DNA of 57,231 nt from Actinoplanes auranticolor (GTDB lineage: Bacteria; Actinomycetota; Actinomycetes; Mycobacteriales; Micromonosporaceae), in the NCBI RefSeq assembly GCF_018332655.1, contig NZ_BOQL01000059.1:1-57231 (forward strand). Reading direction: 5' to 3'. Shown here one piece after another: positions 34,727 through 45,176 of the stretch. Positions within the stretch are counted from its first letter, which is position 1; each line of letters opens with the position of its first letter. Under the pieces are notes generated by a model that saw nothing but the letters and a program-made list of their open reading frames with translations, was not told the origin of the DNA and ran no database searches. A program made the position numbers and the translations under genes.

Positions 34727-37233
34727 CGTCGCGCCTCCCGGCGGATCCGCCGCATGGTGACCGTGGTCCCGCCGTCGTGGTCGAACGCCACCTGATCCAT
34801 CACCTGGCGGATGAGCTGCAGGCCGCGACCACGGGCGCCCCCGGGCTCGGGACTGGTCCAGACGCCGCGGTCGGTGATCCGGACGCTGACCGCCTCCGGC
34901 GACACCGTGGCGACCACCTCCACCTGGCCCAGCGGGTTGTCCCGGTAGCCGTGCTCTATCGCGTTCGCCACCGCCTCCGAGCAGGCCAGCAGCACGGCCT
35001 GGGTGCTCTCGTCGTCGACGGCGTGCGCGACCAGCCAGCCGCGCAGATCCTTGCGCAGCAGGGCGATCTGCACCGGGTCCGCGCCGATCATGCGTTCCAG
35101 CCGCTGCTCGGTGCCCAGCGCCAGGCACAGCAGGCAGACGTCGTCCGCGTGCTCCTTACCGACGAGCAGGTCGGCGATCGAGGTGGTCAGGCCGGGCAGC
35201 GGGGAGTCCCGCTTGCCGGCGTACGTGCGGGCCAGCAGCTCGAAGCCGGCGTCGATACGGCGGTTGCGGCGCTCGATGAGCCCGTCGGTGTAGAGCAGCA
35301 GCCGGCTGCCGGCGACCAGCTGCGTCCGGTGCTCGATCCGCGCCTGGCGGGCGGCACGCGAGCCCAGCGCCCCGGAACGGGCATCGAGCAGGTAGCGCGG
35401 TGGCCCGCCCGGCTCGGCCAGCAGCGGCGGCAGGTGGCCGGCGCAGGCGTAGACCATCTCGTTGCTCGACAGGTCGACCTCGGCGTACGCCACCGTGGCC
35501 ATCCGGGCCGACTCGACCCGCTCGACGAAGCGGTCCAGCCGTTCCAGCAGCCGGGCCGGGCCCGCCTCGGCCGAGGCCAGCGCGCGGATGGCGCTGCGCA
35601 GCTGTCCCATGGTGGTGGCCGCGTCGATGCCGCGGCCGACCACGTCGCCGACGACCACGGCCAGCTTGTCCGGCGTGATCAGGAAGGCGTCGAACCAGTC
35701 GCCGCCGACCTCGAGATCGTGTGCGGCCGCCCGGTAGTGCGTCTCCACCGCGAACCGGGGGTCCGAGGGCAGGTCACCGGCGAGCAGGCTGCGTTGCAGG
35801 GTCCGGGCGATGGCCCGTTCCTGCTCGTACAGGCGGGCGTTCTCCAGGGCCAGCCCGGCCCGGTCGGCCAGGTCGCGCAGGAAGAGCGCCTCGGCCGCGG
35901 CGGTCCGCCGGTCCGGTCCCGTCCGCAGGGCCAGGGTGCCGAGCGCCCGGCCGTTCGCGACCAGCGGCAGCACCGCGCATTCCGCGTCGAACTCCTTGCC
36001 GTCGGTCAACTGCGCCTCGCCGTCGAGCAGCACCTGCGCGATCCGCTCGGCCAGCCGCTCCGGATCCGGCGCGGGACCACCCGCCTCGGCCACCAGTCCG
36101 GCCGGGCCGACCTGCAGCCGCACGGCCGCCCACTCGGCGACCTCGGGCACGATCCGGTCGACCAGCATCCGGGCCCGCGGCATGAGCCGCGGTTCCACCT
36201 CCAGCGCGCGGGTCGTCCCGGCCAGGAAGATCGCCCGCGTCTCGCGCCGGCGGGCGTCGTCGTAGAGCCGGGCCCGGTCCAGGGCCTGACCGGCCTGGTG
36301 GCCGAGCAGCCGGACCATCCGCAGCTCGCTGTCGGTGAGCTCACGGGGCTCGGCGAAGTCGAACCCGAGCACGCCGAGCACCTCGACGGCGGCGGGGTCG
36401 GTGGCGGGCGCCGCGGTCAGGGGCAGCAGCACGACCGTGGCCCGTCCGGTGCGGCGCATGGTGGTGGCGAGCTCCGGGAAGTGCTCCCGCGCCTCCTCGA
36501 GCGAACCGACCACGTGCAGGTCACCGCGCCGGGCCACCTCGGCGATCACGCGCGACGATCCGCGCGGGATGTCGTCGCCACTCAGGGCGGTGGACTCGGT
36601 GCCGGCCACCGCCGCGAGCTGGTCGCGGTCCGGGTCGGCCAGCCAGACGGTCGCCGAGGCGGCGCCGAAGGCCGGGCCGGGTGCGCGCACGACGGCGTCG
36701 GCCACCTCGGCCCCGGTGGGCGCGGCGGCCAGGTCGGCCACTATCTGCTGCAGCACCCGTACGCGCCGCTCGGAGGCCTCGGCCGCCCGCCGGGCGGCCA
36801 GCAGCTCCTTCTCGTAGCCGCGCCGCTCGCTGGCGTTGAAGATCGTGGTACGGATGACCCGCGGCATCCCGTTCGGGTCCCGCCCGAGGGTGGAGTTGAC
36901 CAGGATGGGCAGCCGCTCACCGTCGGCGCGCATCAGGTCGAAGGCCACCTCGTGGACGTCGTTCTGCATGCTCAGCAGCGGCGCGTAGTGGGTCTCGTGG
37001 TAGATCTTGTCGCCCGCGCTGAGCAGGTCCCGGAATCGCCGCTGGCCGATCAGGTCGCCGCGCGTGTAGCCGGTCCAGGCCAGGAACGTCTCGTTGACCT
37101 TGACGATCGTGCCGTCGGGCAGCGTCGTCAGATACCCGCAGGGCGCGTGCTCGTAGAGATCTCCGGGATCCTCCTCCCAGGGAACCCGTAGATCCTGCGT
37201 CACGTCGGGCCCACCGCCCCCGTTCTCCGTCAT
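34723..37233 (-). CDS. PAS-GAF-GAF-SpoIIE phosphatase with HATPase domain (RsbP-like)
   Basis: This is an 836-residue cytosolic sensor. PAS lies at about 25-140 (LYEHAPCGYLTTLPDGTIV). GAF 1 is at about 150-320 and GAF 2 at about 335-470. The SpoIIE/PP2C phosphatase spans about 480-705, with metal ligands in GGDWFD (D512), VGDVVGRGIDAA (D529), LLYTDGLIERR (D650) and ADDVCLL (about 697). A GHKL serine-kinase-like HATPase is at about 715-836 (ACSEAVANAIEHGY, DRGVW, GRGLQLI). It should dephosphorylate STAS antagonists; the fused HATPase could rephosphorylate them or act as an anti-sigma module. It is adjacent to an RsbQ homologue (4-nt gap), matching the Bacillus RsbQ-RsbP pair. Confidence 0.93.
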   Translation of the reverse strand: MTENGGGGPDVTQDLRVPWEEDPGDLYEHAPCGYLTTLPDGTIVKVNETFLAWTGYTRGDLIGQRRFRDLLSAGDKIYHETHYAPLLSMQNDVHEVAFDLMRADGERLPILVNSTLGRDPNGMPRVIRTTIFNASERRGYEKELLAARRAAEASERRVRVLQQIVADLAAAPTGAEVADAVVRAPGPAFGAASATVWLADPDRDQLAAVAGTESTALSGDDIPRGSSRVIAEVARRGDLHVVGSLEEAREHFPELATTMRRTGRATVVLLPLTAAPATDPAAVEVLGVLGFDFAEPRELTDSELRMVRLLGHQAGQALDRARLYDDARRRETRAIFLAGTTRALEVEPRLMPRARMLVDRIVPEVAEWAAVRLQVGPAGLVAEAGGPAPDPERLAERIAQVLLDGEAQLTDGKEFDAECAVLPLVANGRALGTLALRTGPDRRTAAAEALFLRDLADRAGLALENARLYEQERAIARTLQRSLLAGDLPSDPRFAVETHYRAAAHDLEVGGDWFDAFLITPDKLAVVVGDVVGRGIDAATTMGQLRSAIRALASAEAGPARLLERLDRFVERVESARMATVAYAEVDLSSNEMVYACAGHLPPLLAEPGGPPRYLLDARSGALGSRAARQARIEHRTQLVAGSRLLLYTDGLIERRNRRIDAGFELLARTYAGKRDSPLPGLTTSIADLLVGKEHADDVCLLCLALGTEQRLERMIGADPVQIALLRKDLRGWLVAHAVDDESTQAVLLACSEAVANAIEHGYRDNPLGQVEVVATVSPEAVSVRITDRGVWTSPEPGGARGRGLQLIRQVMDQVAFDHDGGTTVTMRRIRREARR

Positions 37234-37237
37234 CGCT

Positions 37238-38038
37238 CTACAGAAAGGTCCGGATCGCGGCGATGGTCTCGGCGGGCGCGCTGAGATTGGGGCAGTGCCC
37301 GGTCGCGTTCATGGCCACCAGTGTGCTCCCGGGGACGTGGCGGTGCACGTAGTCACCGACCACGGCCGGCGCGATGACGTCGTCGGCGCACTGCATGATC
37401 AGCGTGGGGATGCTCACCTTGCCCAGGTCGTCCCGGTTGTCGGACATGAACGTCACGTACGCGAACTTGCGGGCGATCTCGGGATCGGTGGCGCAGAAGC
37501 TGTTGGTCAGCTCCTGGCTCAGCTCGGGCCGCTCCGGGTTGCCCATGATGACCGGGGCCATCGCACTGGACCAGCCCAGGTAGTTGCTGTCGAGCGACTC
37601 CAGCATCGCCTCGATGTCGCTGGGGTCGAAACCGCCCACGTAGTCACCGTCGTTGATGTAGCGCGGGGACGGGCCGACGAGGATCAGCTTGGCGAAGCGG
37701 CCGGGCTCACGGTTGGCGGCGAGCACGCCCATCATCGCGCTGACCGAGTGGCCGACGAAGACGACGTCCCGCAGGTCCAGCTCGTCGATGATCTCGAGGA
37801 TGTCCCCGGCGTAGCCGTCGAGGGTGGAATACCGCTCCTCGTCGTAGGCACTCAGGTCGGAGCGGCCGGCACCGACGTGGTCGAAGAGCACCACCCGGTG
37901 GGTGTCCAGGAACGCGGGCGCGACGGAGCGCCACATGTTCTGGTCGCAGCCGTACCCGTGCGCGAACATCATCGGCTGAGCGTGAGCCCGGCCGGTCACG
38001 GTCACCGCGTTCCGTTCGATCACCTTCTTCGCACTCAC
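37238..38038 (-). CDS. RsbQ-like alpha/beta hydrolase, energy-stress regulator
   Basis: This is a 266-residue alpha/beta hydrolase strongly resembling Bacillus RsbQ over its whole length: GCDQNMWRSVAPAF, LFDHVGAGRSDLSAYD, TLDGYAGDILEI, FVGHSVSAMMG. The catalytic triad is S98, D220 and H248, against S96, D219 and H247 in RsbQ. In Bacillus, RsbQ is required for activation of the PAS phosphatase RsbP during energy stress, probably by supplying a small hydrophobic ligand. Here it is the first gene of the operon with the PAS-SpoIIE phosphatase. The related plant KAI2/D14 receptors share the fold. The start is the GTG at 38038; another GTG directly before it is equivalent. Confidence 0.93.
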   Translation of the reverse strand: MSAKKVIERNAVTVTGRAHAQPMMFAHGYGCDQNMWRSVAPAFLDTHRVVLFDHVGAGRSDLSAYDEERYSTLDGYAGDILEIIDELDLRDVVFVGHSVSAMMGVLAANREPGRFAKLILVGPSPRYINDGDYVGGFDPSDIEAMLESLDSNYLGWSSAMAPVIMGNPERPELSQELTNSFCATDPEIARKFAYVTFMSDNRDDLGKVSIPTLIMQCADDVIAPAVVGDYVHRHVPGSTLVAMNATGHCPNLSAPAETIAAIRTFL

Positions 38039-38251
38039 CACCGGGTCACCATACGACTCCGGACCGTCCCACACATCGCCCCGGGTGTCCGTTCTACGCG
38101 AACAACCCTCACCAGCGCGGGACGGCCACGACGGTCGATCTCCGGCTTCGACCATCGCCGATGGGGTGGCGCACCCGCTCTAACCTGGCGGAAGACGCCC
38201 GGCTTCCGGGCGCCGGGCAGAGCGGGGCGAGCAGCGGAGGGAGATCGACGG

Positions 38252-39754
<1,503 letters not shown>

Positions 39755-39763
39755 GACGGCGGC

Positions 39764-41233
39764 ATGACCCGGCGCTGGCTGTTCGCGGACCAGCTCGGCC
39801 CGCACTTCCTCGACGATCCCGCCCAGCCGGTTCTGCTGGTGGAGTCCAAGGCGGTGTTCCGGCGTCGGGCGTTCCACCGGCAGAAGGCCCACCTGGTGCT
39901 CTCCGCACTGCGGCACCGGGCGGCCGAGCTCGGGGAGCAGGCCGTCTTCGTGCGGGCCGAGACCTACGCCGAGGCGGTCCGCGATCTCGGTGAGCCGCTG
40001 AGCGTCTGCCACCCGACCTCCCGCGCGGCCCGCGGGCTGGTCCAGCGGCTCGGCGCCGAGCTGCTGCCCCCGCGCGGTTTCGTGACCTCGCCACCGGACT
40101 TCGTGACCTGGGCGAACGGCCGGCGGGGGCTGCGGATGGAGGACTTCTACCGCGACGCCCGGCGGCGGACGGGCATCCTCATGGACGGACCGGAACCGGC
40201 CGGCGGCACCTGGAACCTGGACGCCGAGAACCGGGAGCCACCGCCGCGCGGGGTCACCCGGCTCGACGTCACGGAACCGCCGGCGATCCACGAGGACGAG
40301 ATCGACGCGGCCGTGCGCGCGGACCTGGACCGCTGGGAACGCGACGACGGCATCACCTTCATCGGCCGTGACGGTCCCCGGCTGTTCCCGGCCACCCGCG
40401 CCGAGGCGGTACGGCGGCTACGGCACTTCGTCGAGCACCGGCTGCCGGCGTTCGGGCCGCACGAGGACGCGATGCTGGCCGGGGATCCGTTCCTGGCCCA
40501 CAGCATGCTCAGTGCCCCGCTCAACCTGGGACTGCTCGACCCGCTGGAGGCTGTCGAGCAGGCCGAGGCCGCGTACCGCGGAGGCCGGGCCGAGCTGGCG
40601 AGCGTGGAGGGCTTCGTCCGGCAGCTGATCGGCTGGCGCGACTTCGTCTGGCACCTGTACTGGTACTTCGAGCCCGGCTACCGGCGCGCCAACGAGCTGG
40701 GGGCCAGTGCGCCGCTGCCGCGGTGGTTCGCCGAGCTGGACGCCGGCGCGGTCGAGGCCCGCTGCCTGTCCGACGTGCTGGCCGGGGTCCGCGACCGGGG
40801 CTGGGTGCACCACATCCCGCGGCTGATGGTGCTCGGCAACTACGCGATGCAGCGCGGCTGGCGGCCGGGGGCCGTGGCGGACTGGTTCCACCGCGCGTTC
40901 GTCGACGGCTACGAGTGGGTGATGACCGCCAACGTGGTCGGGATGAGCCAGTACGCCGACGCCGGCCGGATGAGCACGAAGCCGTACGCGGCCGGCGGGG
41001 CGTACATCAACCGGATGAGTGACTACTGCGGTGGCTGCCGGTACGACCCCAAGGTGCGGGTGGGCGACGACGCGTGCCCGTACACGGCCGGCTACTGGGC
41101 TTTCCTGGCCCGCAACGAGCAGCGGCTGGCCGGCAACCACCGGATGCGCCGGCCGGTGCAGGGCCTGCACCGGCTGACCGATCTGGACGCCCTGGTCGAG
41201 CAGGAGCAGGACCGGGGCTCCCGGGCGCCCTAA
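39764..41233 (+). CDS. phrB: Fe-S bacterial photolyase / cryptochrome (PhrB type)
   Basis: This is a 489-residue protein of the FeS-BCP/CryPro group, which includes Agrobacterium PhrB, a (6-4) photolyase. The N-terminal Rossmann domain (LFADQLGPHFLDD) is followed by the helical FAD domain (VEGFVRQLIGWRDFVWHLYW, GNYAMQRGWRPG, NVVGMSQYADAG). The four cluster ligands are C334, C422, C425 and C438. Their spacings (88, 3 and 13) are the same as for C350, C438, C441 and C454 of PhrB. It should repair UV photoproducts using FAD and light. Cofactors beyond FAD and [4Fe-4S] cannot be read from sequence. Its stop overlaps the stop of plsC on the other strand. Confidence 0.93.
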   Translation: MTRRWLFADQLGPHFLDDPAQPVLLVESKAVFRRRAFHRQKAHLVLSALRHRAAELGEQAVFVRAETYAEAVRDLGEPLSVCHPTSRAARGLVQRLGAELLPPRGFVTSPPDFVTWANGRRGLRMEDFYRDARRRTGILMDGPEPAGGTWNLDAENREPPPRGVTRLDVTEPPAIHEDEIDAAVRADLDRWERDDGITFIGRDGPRLFPATRAEAVRRLRHFVEHRLPAFGPHEDAMLAGDPFLAHSMLSAPLNLGLLDPLEAVEQAEAAYRGGRAELASVEGFVRQLIGWRDFVWHLYWYFEPGYRRANELGASAPLPRWFAELDAGAVEARCLSDVLAGVRDRGWVHHIPRLMVLGNYAMQRGWRPGAVADWFHRAFVDGYEWVMTANVVGMSQYADAGRMSTKPYAAGGAYINRMSDYCGGCRYDPKVRVGDDACPYTAGYWAFLARNEQRLAGNHRMRRPVQGLHRLTDLDALVEQEQDRGSRAP

Positions 41234-41916
41234 ACTTCCGCCGGCGGGGTGTTCCCGCGCGGCGGGGCGTACCTGGGCACGTACTCCTGGCCGGTGAGCT
41301 TCTGGATCTCGGCCATGACCTCGTCGGTCAGCGCGCGCAGCGCGGTGCGGTCGTCGCTGCGGTCGACCGTCGGGATCGGCGTGCCGAACTTGATCGTGAC
41401 CTTGCCCTTGCCGGGCCGGGGAAAGCGCTGCCCGATCGGCTGCACCTTGTCGGTGCCGAGCATGCCCACCGGGATGATCGGCACGCCCGCCGCGACGGCG
41501 AGCCGGGCCACGCCCGTACGCCCGCGGTAGAGCCGGCCGTCCGGCGAACGGGTGCCCTCGGGATAGACCGCGACCATGTCACCGGCCTTGAGCACCGGGA
41601 TCGCGCCGTCGAAGGCGGTCAGCGCGGCCCGGCCACCGCCGCGCTCGACCTTGATCGCGCCGAGGCCGTGCATCACGAACTTCGTGATGTTGCCGCCGAG
41701 GCCGCCACCGCGGAAGTACTCGGCCTTGGCCCAGAACGCGATGTGCCGGGGCACGACGGAGCCGAGGAACAGCTCGTCGGCGACGGACAGGTGGTTGCCG
41801 GCGAAGATGGCGCCGCCGGTCTTGGGGATGTTCTCGAGACCTTCGACGTGCGGCCGCCAGCCGAGCGTCATCGCGTGACCGACAGTGACTTTGCCGATCG
41901 AGTAGAGCAGCGGCAA
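41230..41916 (-). CDS. plsC: 1-acylglycerol-3-phosphate acyltransferase (PlsC-like)
   Basis: This is a 228-residue membrane-associated acyltransferase of phospholipid synthesis. The catalytic HX4D motif is in GNHLSVADELF. The phosphate-binding motif is VYPEGTRSPDG, and VPIIPVGMLGTDK is the third block. The N-terminal helix is LLYSIGKVTVGHAMTLG. The start is a TTG at 41916 preceded at ideal distance by GGAGG; no ATG or GTG in frame has such a site, and longer frames run into a GC-rich leader. It lies downstream of ileS, separated by the hairpin at 42010-42050. Confidence 0.9.
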   Translation of the reverse strand: MPLLYSIGKVTVGHAMTLGWRPHVEGLENIPKTGGAIFAGNHLSVADELFLGSVVPRHIAFWAKAEYFRGGGLGGNITKFVMHGLGAIKVERGGGRAALTAFDGAIPVLKAGDMVAVYPEGTRSPDGRLYRGRTGVARLAVAAGVPIIPVGMLGTDKVQPIGQRFPRPGKGKVTIKFGTPIPTVDRSDDRTALRALTDEVMAEIQKLTGQEYVPRYAPPRGNTPPAEV

Positions 41917-42009
41917 CGTGTTCCTCCGGGCGGGGACTGCAGGTGATGTGGGGGGCGAAGTGAGGTTAACGGAAACAGCCCGGAAAACTCCCGTCGAGTT
42001 GCCGCCGGT

Positions 42010-42050
42010 CGGCTCGGCATTTGCCGCGCAATGCGGCAAATGCCGAGCCG
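42010..42050 (-). terminator. Hairpin terminator after ileS
   Basis: There is a perfect 18-bp stem (42010-42027 with 42033-42050) and a 5-nt loop, 12 nt past the ileS stop. No T-run follows, so it is an I-shaped type. Confidence 0.75.
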
Positions 42051-42062
42051 GGAGGCAGGATT

Positions 42063-45000
42063 TCACACGCGGGTGACCGCCACCGTGACCGAATCGCCGT
42101 CGCCGACCTCGCCGCTGAAGCCGGTCGCGGCCTCGTCCAGCGTCAGTGAGGTCGCCAGAGTTTCGGCGGCGACGAAGTCCCGGTGGACGTCGACGGCCGC
42201 CGCGACCACGGGCGGCGCCGCGATCCGCAGGGCGATCCGGTCGGACACGTCGAGGTCGGCGTCGCGGCGGGCCTGCTGCACGACCCGGATCAGGTCGCGG
42301 GCCAGGCCCTCGGCCGCCAGCTCCGGCGTGACCTGGGTGTCCAGCAGCACCACACCACGGCCGGCCGGCAGCGGCGCCGAGTTCTCCGCGTCGGCGGCGA
42401 TGAGCTTGAGCTCGTACTCGCCCTCCTGCAGGGTGACGCCGGCGGCGACGGGCGCGCCGTCGACGAGCTGCCAGTCGCCGGCCTTGACGGCCTTGATGAC
42501 CACCTGGACCTGCTTGCCCAGGCGCGGGCCCAGGGCCCGCGGGACCACGGTCAACACCTGCTGGGAGTACGCGGCCAGATCGGCACTGAGCTGCACCTCC
42601 TTGACGTTGACCTCGTCGGCCAGCAGGTCCGCGAACGGCCGGAGCGCGTCGGCGTCCGGGCTGGCCACGGTGAGCTTGGCCAGCGGCAGCCGGACCCGCA
42701 ACGCCTTGGCCTTGCGCAGCGACAACGCCGCCGAGGCCGCCTCGCGGATCGCGTCCATGGAGGCCACCAGCTCGGGGTCGGCGGGGAACGCGTCGGTCGC
42801 GGGCCAGTCGGTCAGGTGCACCGACCGCTCGCCGGTCAGGCCCCGCCAGATCTCCTCGGCGGTCAGCGGCGCGAGCGGCGCCACCACCCGGCACAGGGTC
42901 TCCAGCACCGTGGCCAGGGTGTCGAACGCGTCCGCGTCGCCGGCCCAGAAGCGGTCCCGCGAGCGGCGCACGTACCAGTTGGTCAGCGCGTCCAGGTACG
43001 ACCGCACCGACGCGGCTGCGCCCGAGATGTCGTACTCGTCGAGCTGGCGGGTGGTGTCCGCGACGAGCTCGCTGGTCTTGGCCAGGATGTAGCGGTCCAG
43101 CAGGTGCGTCGAGTCGGTGCGGAACCGGGCCTCGTGACCGGCCGCGTTGGCGTACAGGCTGAAGAAGTACCAGACGTTCCAGGCCGGCAGCAGCACCTGG
43201 CGCACCGAGTCCCGGATCGCTGTCTCGGTCACCGGCATGTCCCCGCCGCGCAGCACCGGCGACGACATCAGCATCCAGCGCATCGCGTCCGAGCCGTAGG
43301 AGTCGAAGACCTCGTAGACGTCCGGGTAGTTGCGCAGGCTCTTGGACATCTTGCGGCCGTCGGCGCCCTGCAGGATGCCGTGGCTCAGGCAGTTACGGAA
43401 CGCCGGCCGGTCGAACAGGGCCGTGGCCAGCACGTGCATGGTGTAGAACCAGCCGCGGGTCTGCCCGATGTACTCGACGATGAAGTCGCCCGGGTAGTGG
43501 TGCTCGAACCAGTCCTTGTTCTCGAACGGGTAGTGCACCTGGGCGAACGGCATCGACCCGGACTCGAACCAGCAGTCCAGCACCTCGGGCACCCGGCGCA
43601 TGGTGGACTGCCCGGTCGGGTCGTCCGGGTTGGGCCGGGTCAGCTCGTCCACGTACGGCCGGTGCAGGTCGGTGACCTCGACACCGAAGTCCGCGCTGAG
43701 CTGCTCCAGCGAGCCGTAGACGTCGACCCGCGGGTAGGTCGGGTCGTCGGACTTCCACACCGGGATGGGCGAGCCCCAGAACCGGTTCCGGCTGATCGAC
43801 CAGTCCCGGGCGTTGGCCAGCCACTTGCCGAACGAGCCGTCCTTGATGTGCGCCGGCGTCCAGGTGATCTCCTGGTTCAGCTCGACCATCCGGTCCCGGA
43901 ACTTGGTCACGGCCACGAACCACGACGACACGGCCTTGTAGACCAGCGGGGTGTCACAGCGCCAGCAGTGCGGGTACGAGTGCGTGTACCCCTCGTGCCG
44001 CAGCACCACGCCGCGGGCCTTGAGCTCGGCGGTGATCGGCTTGTTGGCCTCGAAGACCTGGACGCCCTGGTAGTCGGGCACGAGCGCGGTGAACCGGGTG
44101 TGGTCGTCGACGGTCACGATGGTCGGGATGCCGGCGGCGTTGCAGACGTTCTGGTCGTCCTCACCGAAGGCGGGCGCCTGGTGCACCACGCCGGTGCCGT
44201 CCTCGTCACTGACGTAGTCGGCGGCGAGCACCTGGTACGCGTTCGGGCCGGCCTGCTCGACCAGGAAGTCGAACATCGGGGTGTACCGGCGCCCGGCCAG
44301 CTCCCGGCCCAGCACCGTCCCGACCTGCTCGTACCCGTCGAGCTCCCTGGCGTAGGCGGCCACCCGGGACGCGCCGACGATCAGGCGGGAGCCGTCCTTC
44401 TCCAGGACCGCGTACTCGATGTCCGGGCCGACGGCCAGCGCCAGGTTCGACGGCAGGGTCCACGGCGTGGTGGTCCAGACCGCGATCCGCTCGCCGGTCT
44501 CCAGCTGGAAGGTGACGGTCAGCGCCGGGTCGGTCCGGTCCCGGTAGACGTCGTCCATCCGGGTCTCGGTGTTCGACAGCGGCGTCTCGCACCGGAAGCA
44601 GTACGCCAGCACCCGGAAGCCCTCGTAGATCAGACCCTTGGAGTGCAGGGTCTTGAAGGCCCACATGACCGACTCCATGTAGCTGGGGTCGAGGGTCTTG
44701 TAGTCGTTGCCGAAGTCCACCCAGCGGGCCTGGCGCGTGACGTAGCGCTCCCAGTCCTTGGTGTAGGCCAGCACGGAGGTCCGGCAGGCGTCGTTGAACT
44801 TGTCGACGCCCAGCTCGAGGATCTGCGCCTTGGTGGTGATGCCGAGCTGCTTCTCGGCCTCGACCTCGGCCGGCAGCCCGTGGGTGTCCCAGCCGAAGCG
44901 GCGCTCGACGTGCTTGCCGCGCATGGTCTGGTAACGCGGGACCAGGTCCTTGACGTAGCCGGTGAACAGGTGGCCGTAGTGCGGCAGCCCGTTGGCGAAC

Positions 45001-45176
45001 GGCGGGCCGTCGTAGAAGACGTACTCGTTGCTGCCGTTCTCCCCGGCCGGGCGCGCGTCGACGCTGGCCTCGAACGTCTTGTCGGCGGCCCAGTGCTCCA
45101 GCACGGCCCGCTCGACCGCGGGCAGGTCGGGGCTCGCCGGTACGCCGGCGGCGTCGGTGTGCTTGGGATAAGCCAT
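42063..45176 (-). CDS. ileS: Isoleucine--tRNA ligase, long (type 2) form
   Basis: This is a 1037-residue class I synthetase that charges tRNA-Ile and edits misactivated valine. The nucleotide motif reads HYGH at residues 66-69 within PHYGHLFTGYVKD. KMSKSLRNYP, near residue 610, is the second signature. A CP1 editing domain lies between. NARDWSISRNRFWGSPIPVW and the long C-terminal tail place it with the eukaryote-like IleRS2 group, members of which are often naturally tolerant of mupirocin. The ATG at 45176 follows AGGAG and is controlled by the T-box leader at 45177-45370. Confidence 0.96.
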   Translation of the reverse strand: MAYPKHTDAAGVPASPDLPAVERAVLEHWAADKTFEASVDARPAGENGSNEYVFYDGPPFANGLPHYGHLFTGYVKDLVPRYQTMRGKHVERRFGWDTHGLPAEVEAEKQLGITTKAQILELGVDKFNDACRTSVLAYTKDWERYVTRQARWVDFGNDYKTLDPSYMESVMWAFKTLHSKGLIYEGFRVLAYCFRCETPLSNTETRMDDVYRDRTDPALTVTFQLETGERIAVWTTTPWTLPSNLALAVGPDIEYAVLEKDGSRLIVGASRVAAYARELDGYEQVGTVLGRELAGRRYTPMFDFLVEQAGPNAYQVLAADYVSDEDGTGVVHQAPAFGEDDQNVCNAAGIPTIVTVDDHTRFTALVPDYQGVQVFEANKPITAELKARGVVLRHEGYTHSYPHCWRCDTPLVYKAVSSWFVAVTKFRDRMVELNQEITWTPAHIKDGSFGKWLANARDWSISRNRFWGSPIPVWKSDDPTYPRVDVYGSLEQLSADFGVEVTDLHRPYVDELTRPNPDDPTGQSTMRRVPEVLDCWFESGSMPFAQVHYPFENKDWFEHHYPGDFIVEYIGQTRGWFYTMHVLATALFDRPAFRNCLSHGILQGADGRKMSKSLRNYPDVYEVFDSYGSDAMRWMLMSSPVLRGGDMPVTETAIRDSVRQVLLPAWNVWYFFSLYANAAGHEARFRTDSTHLLDRYILAKTSELVADTTRQLDEYDISGAAASVRSYLDALTNWYVRRSRDRFWAGDADAFDTLATVLETLCRVVAPLAPLTAEEIWRGLTGERSVHLTDWPATDAFPADPELVASMDAIREAASAALSLRKAKALRVRLPLAKLTVASPDADALRPFADLLADEVNVKEVQLSADLAAYSQQVLTVVPRALGPRLGKQVQVVIKAVKAGDWQLVDGAPVAAGVTLQEGEYELKLIAADAENSAPLPAGRGVVLLDTQVTPELAAEGLARDLIRVVQQARRDADLDVSDRIALRIAAPPVVAAAVDVHRDFVAAETLATSLTLDEAATGFSGEVGDGDSVTVAVTRV

